Below are positions 44,790 through 58,700 of a DNA stretch of 64,000 bases, in pieces (the first letter of the stretch is position 1; each line of letters opens with the position of its first letter). Under the pieces are notes generated by a model that ran no database searches, was not told the DNA's origin, and was given only the letters and a program-made list of their open reading frames with translations. Where the stretch lies: NCBI GenBank assembly GCA_963924555.1, contig OZ004581.1:8223338-8287337 (forward strand). The letters are read 5' to 3'. This stretch comes from Crambe crambe. Lineage: Eukaryota > Porifera > Demospongiae > Poecilosclerida > Crambeidae. Made by a program: the position numbers and the translations under genes.

Positions 44790-47700
44790 ACTATGAACTG
44801 CCATAATCAGAGGGAGAACATATGTCACTGAGTGACTGAAACCAGGGGAAATGATCATGGCACAGGACAACACTTCAATACGTTTCATTTTTGTTATTAA
44901 TTTTGTTTGGAGGGAAAGCGTATCACTACATGTACAGCTGTTTTCATAACAAAGGAGTCCAGGGAAACCCATCATGTGTTACCCACATTCACATTCCCCA
45001 CATCAAATATCACTTTTTGAAATCTCATTTGCCTAACAAATTGGAAATGACCTTTCAATTTAGTGTGACCTGATAACTGTAGGACACAGGACAGCTTTTA
45101 CGATTCCTTACTTGGCAGGCCATAGCTCAGCATGCAACTCATGATCTTCTAACATGGTCTCTCGTGTCTGTCATGTTAGTCATTATATGAAATACCTTCA
45201 CCTAACTGTCTCCCTCCTTTGCTCAGCATGTGGATCTTTTGGTTTTCCTCCCTTGGTCCGTGTATGGGTGTTTCCCCCTAGGGATGCAGATAATACACCA
45301 TTTTAGTACCAGTCCAGTAACCACCAATTAATTCTTAACATAACTCATCAAAGAAATGGTCAGAATTGGTGGGAGCAGGCTAGCATTTCCAAAAGAGAAG
45401 TTTAATTGTTTGCACACACTGACAGGTGCAGCTAGTATGACAAGGTACACATGTACTGTATAAATAAAAGTTGAGCTTTGAAGTTGACCATTATGAGCTT
45501 GCTACATGCTCCCTTCACAGTACAGAATGAGAGTTGCCATTGCCTATGCTTTGATTGATACAGAGCATGAGTCTATTCCCACTTGTATTACTAGATGCAT
45601 CATTACCAAAACAGGTGCAAGTCACATGACCATATCAGTGGGATAATTACAAACCAGGTGCAAGTCACATGACCATATCAGTGGGATAATTACAAACCAG
45701 ATGTAAGTCACATGACCATATCAGTGGGATAATTACAAACCAGATGCAAGTCACATGATCATATCAGTGGGATAATTACAAACCAGATGCAAGTCACATG
45801 ATCATATCAGTGGGATAATTACAAACCAGATCACAGACTGGACCTATAGCCATGGTGAGTGGATGGAGAGGAGTGCCCACTACAGGAGAAGGGTAGCTAG
45901 ACATTATGTGTTTTCTTATCCATGGCGTGACCTCGCTCCCTAAGAACCAGAACCTGGGTAGACTTAGTGCTGCTAGAGGCCATCAGGGTTTCTTTAAGGG
46001 GGGGTCTTACACCCCCTGGAATTTCAGTAATATTCACATACTACACCTGATGTTACCAAGGGCAACCAGAAATACATGATTCCTCCTGTGGTACGATACA
46101 TTATGAAGTAGGGTCCAACCCCACAATAAATTCTAAATAAATAGACTCTTTCAGATTGTTTAAGCTCTGTGTACAGTAGCAGGGAAGTAACTTAACAACT
46201 GAGAAAGGTGAAACTTAATGAACCAATTGACTAGTGCCACATATGAGTAGTTAGAAACTTAGAAGGAAGGAAGTTAGAACTTAGTAAAAGTGGCAATGCC
46301 TTAATAGACTATAGTAGACTATAGTACTGAATGTACCCAAGGAAGCATGTGTTGTGGACCAGTTCATTAACAAGTGAGGCAATACCTGTAGCAGGCTGGT
46401 GGCCCTTCCTGGGTAAACAACAATGAGTCATTGTTGACCTGTTATTCAAGTTTTGTGAAGTGGGAATGTGGGTCCTCTCTCCTAACCCATGCCTCTCAGA
46501 GAAATAAGTTTACATTTTATGTGAAAATGAAAAAAATTGAGAGCAATAATCACTACAGGATAACTTTAGTGCTTGTCCAACTGGTATTTTAATCCTAGCA
46601 GTTTGCAAGTTGGTTGCATGAGACAGTGGATTGTGTGTGTGGGTTGCAACTAGTAAACAATTCACCTCCAGAATTTGTATAAATAAAATAGTAGAGCACA
46701 TGGTCTATTTCCTATACCAAAGAAAGATCCTCAGGTACATATCTTAGGATTACACTGTGCAATACAACACTGTTTCCTCCAGTATACTAAATGCAGGGTG
46801 GGCCACTCTGTTGGGATATAGAACTTCAAAGAAAGTGGGCTGGGTCTATGGCACTAATTGAATTATATTCTCATGAATATACTTAAGCACCCTGTTTGAA
46901 AGTGCAGCTAGGGGAGACTGCACAGGTAACTGTGTGCTAAACTTACATATTTTAGTGGACGCAATAATAATAGGTAACCAAAGAGAGTCACGTTCTGCTA
47001 TCTAAGAATCAACCAATGTGGCAGCTTACAGACAAGGACTATGTTTGTTTGTGGGCTACGTGAGGTAGTAGGTGATAGGAACTTTCTGATGCTACCGGAC
47101 TCCATTAGCAGGAGTGGTCCCTCACTTTCCAGGAGCTAGCCATGGGTCGGGAGATTAATGGGACTGAAACTTAGTGTTGATCGGATTGGGTTCTCCCCTG
47201 ATGGCATAAAAGCCTCTAGACCAGCAAACAGGAGTATTTCACTGTTTTATGTAAAATAGGTTCCATCAGGTAATTGGTCCTAGCCAGTAGAGTGGCAGAC
47301 AAATACATTTCCAAAAGTCACTTCTTTATTTTTCTCTAAAAACTTTCTCAAACACATACACACACTCCACTGAGTATGGTAACCCTTGTGCATGTCCACT
47401 GGATCTGTTGTTTTCTTACCACTATTAACAACTTAGGCAATGTTCTGTACTGTGAAGGGAGCATGTAGCAAGCTCATGATGGTCAACCTCAAAGCTCAAG
47501 TTTTATTTGAGAGAAAAGGTACTGTACATGTGTGAGAAAGATCACCTTATCATGTGAGCTAGCTAGCTGCACTTGTGTGCTAACAAATAAGATAGTGTGT
47601 AAACAGGTCAACAAGGACTCTACAATTTCTCATTGTTGTTCATCCACTCTCTCTGCTGATATTTATAAGTTATAGTGAATGATCAAGGTGCCAGGTGAAT

Positions 47701-49360
47701 GTAAACCACACACACAGAGACAGAACTTGCATACCCCATGCATATGCATAACAACTGGTCAACAACAACTCAGCAGTTTTCAGTCAGAAATGGTAAGCCA
47801 TTGTTGCCCATGGACATTGGCTTTCATTTTAATAGTGTACAAATTCCAATAAAGAAACTTATGACCATAAGGATTAGCTTATATGGTCAGTCTTCTTGCT
47901 GCTAATAATGGCAGGGGGCACTTATTCTACAGAGTTCCCATAGTATAAAAAAGAATGCAATTCAGTAGACTGATAGCCCAGCTGCCATGCCTGAAACAAT
48001 AACAGTGAAGATTAACAGACCATTCAGAGAATTGTTATATAGGTAATACGGTATTGGTGGTCAGATAACAGAGTGAGACACTTCAGTGATTTTGAACTTA
48101 AAAGAAAAAGTTTACAGCAATTAGCCACATAGTCTGCACAACTTGTCTGTCTGTATGACCAGTCAAGAGTGACAGTTTAGTGACCAGTGACCGGCTGTTA
48201 TGATCCACTCTGAATAATGACAGGGGCAATCATATGACCTTATTCTATAGAGAAAAGGACTGTAATATTGTGTTACCTTGGAGACCCAAGGGTTTATAGG
48301 TATAATAGCCTGGGCTGCCTGAAGCTGGAGTGTACCTGATGTTATCAAGGCTGGCAACACATGAATACACCCCCTTCCAGAAAATGCTGAATTGCTGATA
48401 ACATGTGGAGCGCCATGTCTGTCCCAACCACACAAATTAGAAGGTGCTTGTGCAACCTTAGCACAAACCTGACACAATTGTGACAAACTGGCCAGTTTAA
48501 ACGCAAATTGCCACAGGCCCTCCACCTATTGACCACTGTGATAAGTTGACCTTCAGGCTTCAGCTACATGTCAGACATGCTGTCAGACATGCCAGGGACA
48601 AGATGATTATAATTATGGTGGACAGTAGGTATTTGTGAATCCCTGGTCATAGAAGGATATATAAATCACTGGTAGAATACTGTATTTCCATCATACATTA
48701 TGCTCATGACAACACTGTTCAGAATATTTCCTAGTTTATCTAGTTCCTAGTTTATCTAGACTCAGTCTTGCTTTTGGCAACCAAGCTATGAACATGTGAT
48801 CGTTAAAAGGACCAGAGGACTATTATAAAGTAAGTTCCTTGCATCAGCTAGTGTGTCTGTCATTTGTGTTAGCTGTATTGTGATGGGCACATAATTGTGA
48901 CCCACTTTGGTTTATACATGTTTGTGCAACCTTTATGGACACTATTTGGATCAGCAAACTGATTAAAGAAAAGTGATCTGCCAATGGACAATGCACCCAA
49001 GCAGTTGCATTGATTGAATAGAAATCTGTGGTACCTAGTATATTAAGGTGTGCATTATTTAAGGTTTGTTTCACTGTGTTACGAACACACACACACAAAG
49101 TAGTACTCAGCACCTCCATAACACTCCAGGATGCTCTGAGAGGGTGGATGTCATTGCCATGCTTGTATGCAAGCACTAGTGGGAGGAGGGAGGGGCAAGA
49201 GAAGGGTAAGGGGGGAGGAGAAGGAGGAGGAGGAAGAGGGGAGGGGCAGGAGAAGGAAGAGGGGAGGGGCAGGAGAAGGAAAAGAGGGAGGGGGAGGAGA
49301 GGGATTGAGAGATGAACCCCCATATATAGTAGTAGGTTATCTCAACTTCATTACATTTAG
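44790..49360. other. Non-coding interior of duplicated block, copy B
   Basis: No supported exon. It is collinear with 26.55-31.39 kb with small indels, such as the minisatellite expansion and a longer GGAGGA-type purine tract (about 49.18-49.31 kb). Confidence 0.55.
45614..45831. repeat. 43-bp minisatellite, five copies
   Basis: The unit containing CAAGTCACATGACCATATCA and GTGGGATAATTACAAACC is repeated about five times. The corresponding place in copy A (about 27.76-27.80 kb) has a single unit, so the expansion followed the duplication. Confidence 0.85.
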
Positions 49361-51389
49361 TACGTACTTTTGAGTCCAAGCAAAATCTTTGATTTCACCT
49401 TCAGGAGCTGATGTCCTCACAAAGTTATCACCAGCAAACTCCAACCTGCACACATAACACATCAGATGACTGAGTGAAGTCAGTGAACACTATTTCAATG
49501 ATACATTAGGTAAAGGGTAATCACATGGATAAATTTCAGGTGAGCATTAGCACACCATTTATGGATTTACAGTGAAGGGTCTTTGTTGGTGGGATTGTCC
49601 CTCATGTAATGGGTCTTGGGGTTGTATTACTGTCAGGTACTTGGCAGTGTCTTCCTCGATGTCGTCCGAGTCTTTGGGTCAAACTTGGTCTCCGCCATGT
49701 CAGCATAATCTCCTCAGCAGCATCATTGTCCTGAGAAGCCTCCTGCATGTCACATGATAGTCACATGATCAGTGCTGAGTGAGCATAATACACATGTAGC
49801 AGAGCATGATAAAGAGGTTGGTTTAAGGAGTTGGCCTGCAGCCCCTACACTAAGTCCAGACTTAACAGTTACCTACTTTTGCTTGCCAGACTGTTGGAAA
49901 GGGTCTGGTTGTTAGACCTTTCAGTTGTCTTACTCTTATACTTGTGATTTCGATTGGCCATACCAATACGGAACAATCAGTCAGACCCTTTCCTTCCTTT
50001 GGTTGGTAAGGGGTGAGACTATAGCAGATGCCTCTAGTTATTGGACCGACTACTCCTCTATACATACATACATACCTTGATGGAGTCTATCCGCTTTGAG
50101 TTGCTTCTTGACCATCTCCATCTTGGCATACTCCTCCACCACAGCCTGGTGAGCGTCAGGGTTGTACCCATTCCAATAATCCCTCTTCCTGTTGTATGTC
50201 AGGGTCAAGTTAGGGTGCAGGTACTCATCAAGCATGATGTCCTCACCCGTGAACCACTTTATGAGGCCTCTATAAAATGCATAAATATGATCATGCTGCC
50301 TTGCTTGCCAGTGCATATCAGTTGGGACAGACACACTAGAAGTGTCCTAATGCAATTGTAATTCATCACAGCATAACTTGAAATAGTCAATCTCAATTTC
50401 TTTGGGATTTGCCATGACGACTATTATGCCATAATATTGGATCCACTTATAATGCTGACCTTTGCTTTTTTTTGCTTTTTTTCCTTTTTTTTTGTTAGCT
50501 ACCATGGTGCACTCAGGTGTCCCAAGTCCCCAGTATCCACTGTAACAGGTAAAGGGTCATCATTGTGATAAAATCATGATATAACACATGCAAGGACTTA
50601 CATCCACCACAACACTTGATAAGCAGCTGCTCCATGAACCTTATATAGTGTGGTGATATCTGGATAGAGTTCAATAAAAAGAACTTTACAGTCTAAGCTG
50701 GAATCAACAGTACAGTGAAACCTCTGAATCTTGGGACCCATCCTTTCATCCTTAGTATAGAGAGGTTGTCCTCTTTTGGAAGTTATTTTGTATAGAGTGT
50801 AAAGGATGGAGAGGTTTGTCCTCTTTCAGACTGTCCTTTATTTGGAGGTTCCACTGAAGGCAACCAAATCCTTATACTTCTGTAATGCACTTCACTCAAC
50901 AATTCAGATTAAGAGTATGAAACCTGTATTAAGAGACCACCCTACACCTCTTTAACACTTGGTTATGTCCCAATAGTGCTTGTACCATTGATTTTGACCT
51001 CTATAAAAAGACCACCTTTTTGTGGTTGCTAAAGACAGGTTGCACTGTATCAGTATGTTTGATCAGTGGTCAAAATAACAGCCTGATCATGAAACAGGAC
51101 GTTTTCCAGCCATTTTCCCCACATATCTGGTCACACTACTATCTAACCTCCTTTTTTTGGACTGGTCCTATTTCCTTCCTTTCTATGAACATGGATGTCT
51201 CTTGCACTGCACTCACGACTAAATCAAAGCCCCATCTTCTCCCTCTCTCTCAAGCCCACTGTGGTTCATCAATTGGTAAAGGATCGTTTTCGCGCCGATT
51301 CTTATTAATTTAGCGCGCGCATGCATAATTATAACCTATCCCAATAGATGAATCATTGTAGTTAGATCAATAGAACTGTTGATGGCCAC

Positions 51390-51457
51390 CAAGCAGTGGG
51401 GTTCTCTTGTTAGGAATACGCTCTCTTCCTCTCTTGTTCTTCATCTGCCAGTGGTGC
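51390..51457 (-). pseudogene. SLU7 C-terminal-like exon relic downstream of gene B
   Basis: After the CCCTCAG acceptor-like site the frame reads APLADEEQERKRAYS then TAA. It is the counterpart of the relic at 33.33-33.40 kb. Confidence 0.4.
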
Positions 51458-51558
51458 CTGAGGGAGAGGAATACACACAATTTAAATGAGAGAGAATTCT
51501 GAATGTAAGAGGACATTTTCTTTTCTGGGGAGAGGCCTTCACATTATCCATATCCACA

Positions 51559-51869
51559 TCAAATCATGCTATCCTCCACCTCCTTCTCCCACCAACCTAC
51601 CATACAGTACTTTTGTTCGATACTTGTTGCAATGTCTTTGTGATTAACCAAAGGGTCTTTGAGGGCTGTGCAGAGACTGCTCCAAGATGGTGGCTGACTT
51701 CCCTTCATCTTCAGCCACTGCTCAATGAGATCCATCATGCAACCATTGATGTCATTGGGGTTGTCATATCTGATTTTATCTACTTCTGCATCTGGCAGTC
51801 CTAAAGCTGCTCCAAGATCTCTCCACTCCCTCACTATATCAATCAGTGCTGTCCTCACATTGCGATAGG
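51559..51869 (-). CDS. Gene B death domain 2
   Basis: Phase 1 in, stop TGA at 51561-51559. YRNVRTALIDIVREWRDLG, GLPDAEVDKIRYDNPNDING and WSSLCTALKDPLVNHKDIA are close to gene A's death domain. Confidence 0.88.
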
Positions 51870-54800
51870 CTGCATGCAGGCAAACACCCAATGGCATGAC
51901 TCACAGCTATGTTGCTAGGTAGCTCACTGGGTATAACTATACATGTGCATGAGATATACTATCCACTCACTCAAGGTGTCATCTTTAACTTGACTTGCTC
52001 CAACTGATTTTCTCATTGGTTGACTCTATAGACATACACAATGGAGGTTGTCTTAATCATAGAAGATGATGTTCTTTAACTTACATCAGGAGCACTGCTT
52101 GTTCCTAGTGGTTGAGGTTTGCTGGTCAAAGATGGTGTGGACTGAGTAGGTGCTGGACTGCAACCAGGTTGAAGTTGAGGTACACTTTGCAACTGGTTCA
52201 ATGCTGAGATGGAAACAATAACTACCATCAGTGACAGGTCAAGGAATTTGTGAATACACACCATTAGAGGTAACAAACCAGGTGGGTCTTTCACTTCTGT
52301 CCTCTGAGATAGTTTGGCAGCTATCCATCTACAGTATCTAGTCACAACCCACCCATACCATGTAACACTGGATAGGGCCCCCACTTCAGCTAGCTAGCAT
52401 CTTAATTTTTTGAGAACAAACATTTTTGAACACAATGGTAGCTACCCTCAGTCATCACGTTATAGCTCTGGGCCACGATATAAATATTGTGACTAAACCA
52501 TATTCATTGTACTAGTAACCTAATATTATTCACCCTAACACACACTCTGATCCAATGATTACCTGTATGAGCAAATTGTGAGGATTGATGGTGTCTATTA
52601 GACTCTGTCAAAGGTTGTTCGTCTATTAAAGATCGTTTGCCTATCAGAGAATACAAGATCATGTGACAATTAGAATGCTGTATACTGTAGGCACAGGAAA
52701 CTGTTAAGATTAAAATTACAAGCTGAAAATAATTTTGGGACCAACTTAAGTTATAATTATTTGAAAGACGATTAACCAAATTCCAATTTCTGCTCCAAGC
52801 AGAATTGATGTACTCTCCATGCATAAATAAACATCGATCAATTTATAAAATAAGGAAAATAGAATTAGTTAATGGGCATACCCTGCGAAAAAAGCAGGTC
52901 TGGGTGGGCATATCATGCAAAAATTAGTTCTCTATGAAAATAGTTGGGGAGACAGTTCATATTGCAAAAATTCATCTGCTGACATAAAATCAATGGTCCC
53001 TCAAGGACCAGAATTTGAGGGTCCCTCCTTGCTAGGGGATGATTTTTGTAAAATGAATGGTCTCCTCCCATCTGCCACAAATAATAAAGTCCCCTCTAAG
53101 GTGGTAAAACAAAGTGTGTGAATTTCTTGCTTGTATGAATACACAGTGATGTGGGTGTCACACTGTGGTGGTGTACCATTGATGATACCGTAATCGTATA
53201 AATTTTCAATGGGGTTTTATTTTTGTTTTTTTCGTAGTCGATCAGAATCCTCGAAAATAATAAACGAAGCCTTAGTACTATGACGTCATAATATCTATGA
53301 CGACGATGCGCATGCGTGTGCGATGCGATATCATATTATATAGTTAGTACATTTATTAAGCTGCTGCTGGATATGAGTTACATGTTCATGTGTTGATTGA
53401 TGTTTGAGATAGAGCTAGTGATATGTGGGCAGGTCTAGCTTCCGGAATCAAGCCCAACTTTTCTTCTTTTTGGGGGACTATCTAGATTTCTCTGTAGTAG
53501 CCACGAATCACGAGAAGGTAGCCATCATGCATGTCACTTGGCCCCAGCAGCAGGCAATGATATAGCTATTATGCGCATGCATTATTTTCCATGTGCTTGC
53601 TACGAAAATTAGACCTGCGGAAAATTTTTATTATAGGAACAGCTCCAGAAATCACGAAATTTTAAACCTCCGATAATTACGGTATCCAATTACCTTTCCA
53701 AATCGCTGTGTCTCTAATAGATTCAGCAAGTTGGTTCAATCCAATATCTTCCAGCACAGACACCAGAGTCTCCCAGGACACAGGCTGTCTCCCTTTCCCT
53801 TGCAGCCATTCTTGAAACACTCGATAGTTGATGTCTTGTGCGTTCTTCATCAGTTCTTTTTCAAGGGAACTGATGTGTGCTCCAGTCTGGTCTTCTAGGA
53901 GGAGTATTCCGAACTCAAGGTACTTAGTTCCAACTTCTTTAGTCAAGTTCACTTTAGAGTCTTGCAAAGGGAAGCAGATGATGTTCATCATGGTTGGGGG
54001 ACTGCAAGAACCTGCAATTAAAGCCCCATGAAGTTTCACTCAGATAAGGGAGTCAATAGTCCATTATAGTCCACCAGACCCACTTTGCCAGTGTATACAT
54101 ATACTGTAACTATGACGACTGTAGTGATAGGCATTCCTGCTTATGATTGCATCATGCATTTGCAGCACATGCACTTGAAGCTGCACTGTGTTGAAAGAGA
54201 TGAATTGTATTGCCAGTCAGAGGCAGTTGCCAGCTCATCTAAGGGCACTGGAAGAATGGTTCATATTGAAGTCAGAGAAGTGTGTAATCAGACAACCTTA
54301 TGATGAGATCACCTAGCTCTCTATTATTAAAGGCCACTCCACCATGTTGCATTTATTTCAGCTACAGTGAAACCTGTCTAATCAGACCACCCCATAATGA
54401 GACCACCTAGTTATAGCTCCCTATTAAAGCCACTCCATCATGTTCCAACAGCACTTATAATTGATCTCCCTAAAGAAACAACCTCCCTATTAAGGTCACT
54501 TGTTCCTGGCCCATAGGTGCATTCAGTAAGTAGGTTGCACTGTACATGTAAAAGAGGAGCCTTGAAGTGCATGTTGTGATTCACCAACTGAAATGCCTGG
54601 AACTCCATGCAGTACTAGTTCTACTAATACTAGAGGTTGTCCCTTTACAGAGGAAAATTATATATTGGGACATAACCAAGTGGTCTTTAAAGAGAGGAAG
54701 TCTCTGATTCCCTGAAGATTCTCTGAATAGGGAGGTCTTGTTTCACTGTAGCTACTAGCAAAGCACTCACTTAAGGTGTCATCTTTAACTTGACTTGCTT

Positions 54801-55759
54801 CAACTGATTTTCTTGTTGGTTCACTCTATAGACATACACAATGGAGGTTGTCTTTAATCATAGAAGATGATGTTCTTTAAACTTACATCAGGAGCACTGC
54901 TTGTTCCTAGTGGTTGAGTTTTGCTGGTCAAAGATGGTGTGGACTGAGTAGGTGTTGGACTGCAACCAGGTTGAAGTTGAGGTGCACTTTGCAACTGGTT
55001 CAATGCTGAGATGGAAACATTATCATAGCAATATTAATAACTACCATCAGTGACACGTCACAGGTCAGGGAATTTGTGAGTGCACACCATTAGAGGTATC
55101 AGACCAGGTGGGGTCTCACTTTCTGTCCTCTAAGATAGTTTGCATGTTATCTACAGTATCCAACCCATACCATGTAACACTAGATAGGGCCCCCACTTCA
55201 CCAGATATATACCCATAAAATTATGTTGAATTAATTTTTGAGGACAAATATTTTTGAGCACAATGGTAGCTTGTTAACATAACTCAAAAGTGGATTAGGA
55301 GGCTCTTCATTGTGCTAGTAACCTAACAATCTTTGCACCCTAACACACACTCTGATCCAATAATTACCTGTATGAGCCAATTGTGAGGACTGATGGTGTC
55401 TATTAGACTCTGTCAAAGGTTGTTCATCTATTAAAGATCGTTTGCCTATCAGAGAATACCAATACAAGATTTATGTGAAAATCAGAATGTAGGTAGGTAC
55501 AGGGACAACTCCTAAAAATGTTAAGATAAAAATCACACGCTATATTCAAAAACATTGGGATCAACTAAGTTATAATTATTTGAAAGATGATTAACCAAAT
55601 ACCAATTTCTGCTCCAAGCAGAAATTGGATATGCTCTCTATGAAATAAATAAACAGGTATCAACATTGATCAGAAAATTTATAAAAGAGGGGAAGAAGAG
55701 AGAGAGAGAGAGAGAGGGGAAGAGAGAGAGAGAGGGAAAGAGAGAGGGGAAGAGAGAGG

Positions 55760-55798
<39 letters not shown>

Positions 55799-58700
55799 AA
55801 AAATGATGAACCTTGTGGAGTGTGTGTTTCTTTTTCCTTATAACTTCCGTCTTTGTGGTACATTAGTCTAGATGGGGGGGGGGGGGGGGGGGGGGGAGTG
55901 TTAAATCATGAGAAATTATTATTTGGCATAACTTACTTCATTTGCATGTCTTTTATTCCTATGCAACTCAAGTGGTGGAGGAGGTAAGGTCTGGCTGGAA
56001 TATTCATCATCTCCATCTCCTTCTGCCATTGTTCTAGCAGAATCATAGCATCATTTTCGATGTATGGAAGATGTTTTGACATCTCCAAGGCTTCTGCCAG
56101 TTCCTTCACCTTCTCACACTTCAGAACCTCCATGGCAATAACTTCAAGTTCAGAGGAAGAGATGTTTGCATTAGGTGGATGGTCCTGCATGAAATAGGTA
56201 AAGAGCAACAGTCATTATGAAATGAGACAAAGAGGTATGACTCACTTGTCGAATATTGAACCAAAATCTCTGGAAATCATTTAACTTTGTTTGATTCCCT
56301 TTCTGACAAATGAGGGCTGGGTTGGAAGTGGTGGGAGATGATGGAAGGATCACAAAATGATCGTTTTGTGGGCAGCCTTCACATTTCAGTGCAAAATCAA
56401 TATTGATTCCAGGAAGCCACTTTTTGATATCGGAAGATGAGTCTTGAAGTATTTCAAGAATATCACGACATGAATTTATGAAGAAGGGACAGTTGTACTC
56501 TCTTGAATTGATACGTTGTACATCAACTCTCATGCTCAACTTTTCTTCTGTAATGAAAAGTCTGTCCAGTTGCTGTCCAGGAGATCCAAACAAAAATTGG
56601 ATTTGATTTCGATATATTTTTTCATTGACAGGTAAATAACATTTCGGGTGCTTTGACATGACTGCTGCCAGTTGAGTGAAGAAGCCTGGAGGCAAGTAGT
56701 TGGTGCTGAAAACAAGATGAAAAGGAATTGCAGAGTTGATGGCAGTGCTAATTGATCGTGGATCATCAACTTTCAATAAATGAGGTAGCATGGATGGAAC
56801 AAAATACTTCATACCAGGACCCTTATGCTTTTCAATATTGATTGTAGCAATAATCAAGAAATGTTCCAACAGATCAATGATTTGTTGAGGTTGCAACTCT
56901 TTTTGAGCACTCAATACTTCCTGGCATAATGATTCTACCAATACTCCATCCTCGCGCAGCAACTTCCAGAGACGGCTGTTTCTACATTCTTCTCGCCCTT
57001 CCAGTGCTAACAAACGGGCTATTTGCTTGATGAGCCATTGAGGGTCAGCAATGACACAAGACTTCAAGCTGGGGATGTCTGAGTAGTGAAAGAACACGGC
57101 AAGATCGTGATAGAATGCAAGAATGCTAGTAAGAGTATCTTCAGGGATTAAACATGCTCTGCACAATTCCTTCACTTCCTCTAAAGGAACTACTGGCTTC
57201 TTTTGAGATCTGGCATATCTCTGGAACACTTTCCTGAACAGCAACCAAGTGATTGGAGTACGAATAGCTAAGTTTTTTGTTGCAAACTTATTCACAATTG
57301 TACGAATGAGCTTAAAAGTGTTATCTTCTTCAAGCTCTCCTTTACCAGCTGATGTATTATCGACTATTGCTCCATCCAGAACAATGTCAGAAAAAGCTTT
57401 ATCTGTAAATTCTGTAGAAAGCTTTTCAAGAATCTCATCCTTCCTTTCCTTGACAGAAAAATCATCACCGTGTGAACCAACTGGTAGAATGCGGGGATAT
57501 TTGGGGAATGCTTCATCTTTATCATTTTCTTTATCGAAAAAGAGCCTCTTATTCAAGAGAGTAGCATGAATGGTGGATATCCACTGCACCATCAGGTCCA
57601 GTGTGGATATATCTTCTAGATGCTCAGTGGCTCTTCCTTTCAAATACGTGAGTGACCGACACTGATCATGGAGATCAAGTCTGGCATCAAACATTAAGAG
57701 AAACAATGTCCTCGCTGTTAGGAATGCAGGAAGAATTTTAAGAAAGACTGGCTGGCCTCCACAATCCCACACATTCAGATAAACTTCCTCTTCAATAAAT
57801 GGGCCACCAGTGGTTATAACAGAAAAAATCTCTTTCAAAATCCCCTCAATTAATGGGTCGTCAAACTTGGGGACAATTTTACTAGATTGACTTTTGCCAC
57901 TGCTCACATCACTTCCACTGCTTGCATCACTTTCTGTGGCAGAATTAGAATCTTTGTGCTCAAGAATAGTTTGTATCAACTGAGCCATTGCCTTGATTTC
58001 ATCAGTATCAATTATTTTAGTCCAGAATTTTCCTTCCTGGCTGCAGGCCCAGTAACTCTCAGTGGGGCGGAGGGAGAACGTGTCTGCCACCTGGGTGCTG
58101 TAGGCTTCACAGGGAAGGGGCAGATTCATCAAGCCATTGAGTAGACTGCTCTTTCCCACACCTCCAGGACCAACGATCATCACACGAGCATATGCAACCT
58201 TCACTTCACCCTGCCCCAGGGCATTCAAATAATCCACTGAATATTCATATGCAATAAAATTATAATGTATTGAAGTATAATATTAACCTTCTGTCCTTGG
58301 TGCTCGAATCTAAGAATTCATCAATGAATGAAATTTTAGAGTGGATTACACATGATCATCATATAACAAACAACGCATAACAATGCAGAGTGAGTATGTT
58401 CAGAATGACTTACCACCTGAAGGAATGAAATTAAGCATCAAAATATGACAGTAAAGGTACGACAGGGTAAGAGAATAGACAGCATGTAAGTAACAATGTA
58501 GAGAGTGAGTATGTTCAGAATGACTTACCACCTGAAGGAATGAAATTAAGCATCAAAATATGACAGTAAAGGTACGACAGGGTAAGAGAATAGACAGCAT
58601 GTAAGTAACAATGTAGAGAGTGAGTATGTTCAGAATGACTTACCACCTGAAGGAATGAAATTAAGCATCAAAATATGACAGTAAAGGTACGACAGGGTAA

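Larger units (their letters stand above)
44521..50334 (-). pseudogene. SLU7: SLU7-derived pseudogene, copy B
   Basis: Pieces are collinear with SLU7. 50334-50080 holds FTGEDIMLDEYLHPNLTL, RKRDYWNGYNPDAHQAVVEE and YAKMEMVKKQLKADRL. About 49740-49640 holds DYADMAETKFDPKTRT and, in another frame, EDTAKYL. 49445-49370 holds EFAGDNFVRTSAPE and FAWTQKY. 44660-44521 holds CWEPTKVAMEAYKLKRA. This copy is better preserved in its 5' part than copy A (WNGYNP intact) but has frame breaks. Confidence 0.68.

Noticed and set aside
55660-55800. Serine/leucine-repeat frame on the minus strand
   Set aside because: It is read-through of the GA microsatellite past the donor of exon 55812-55867.
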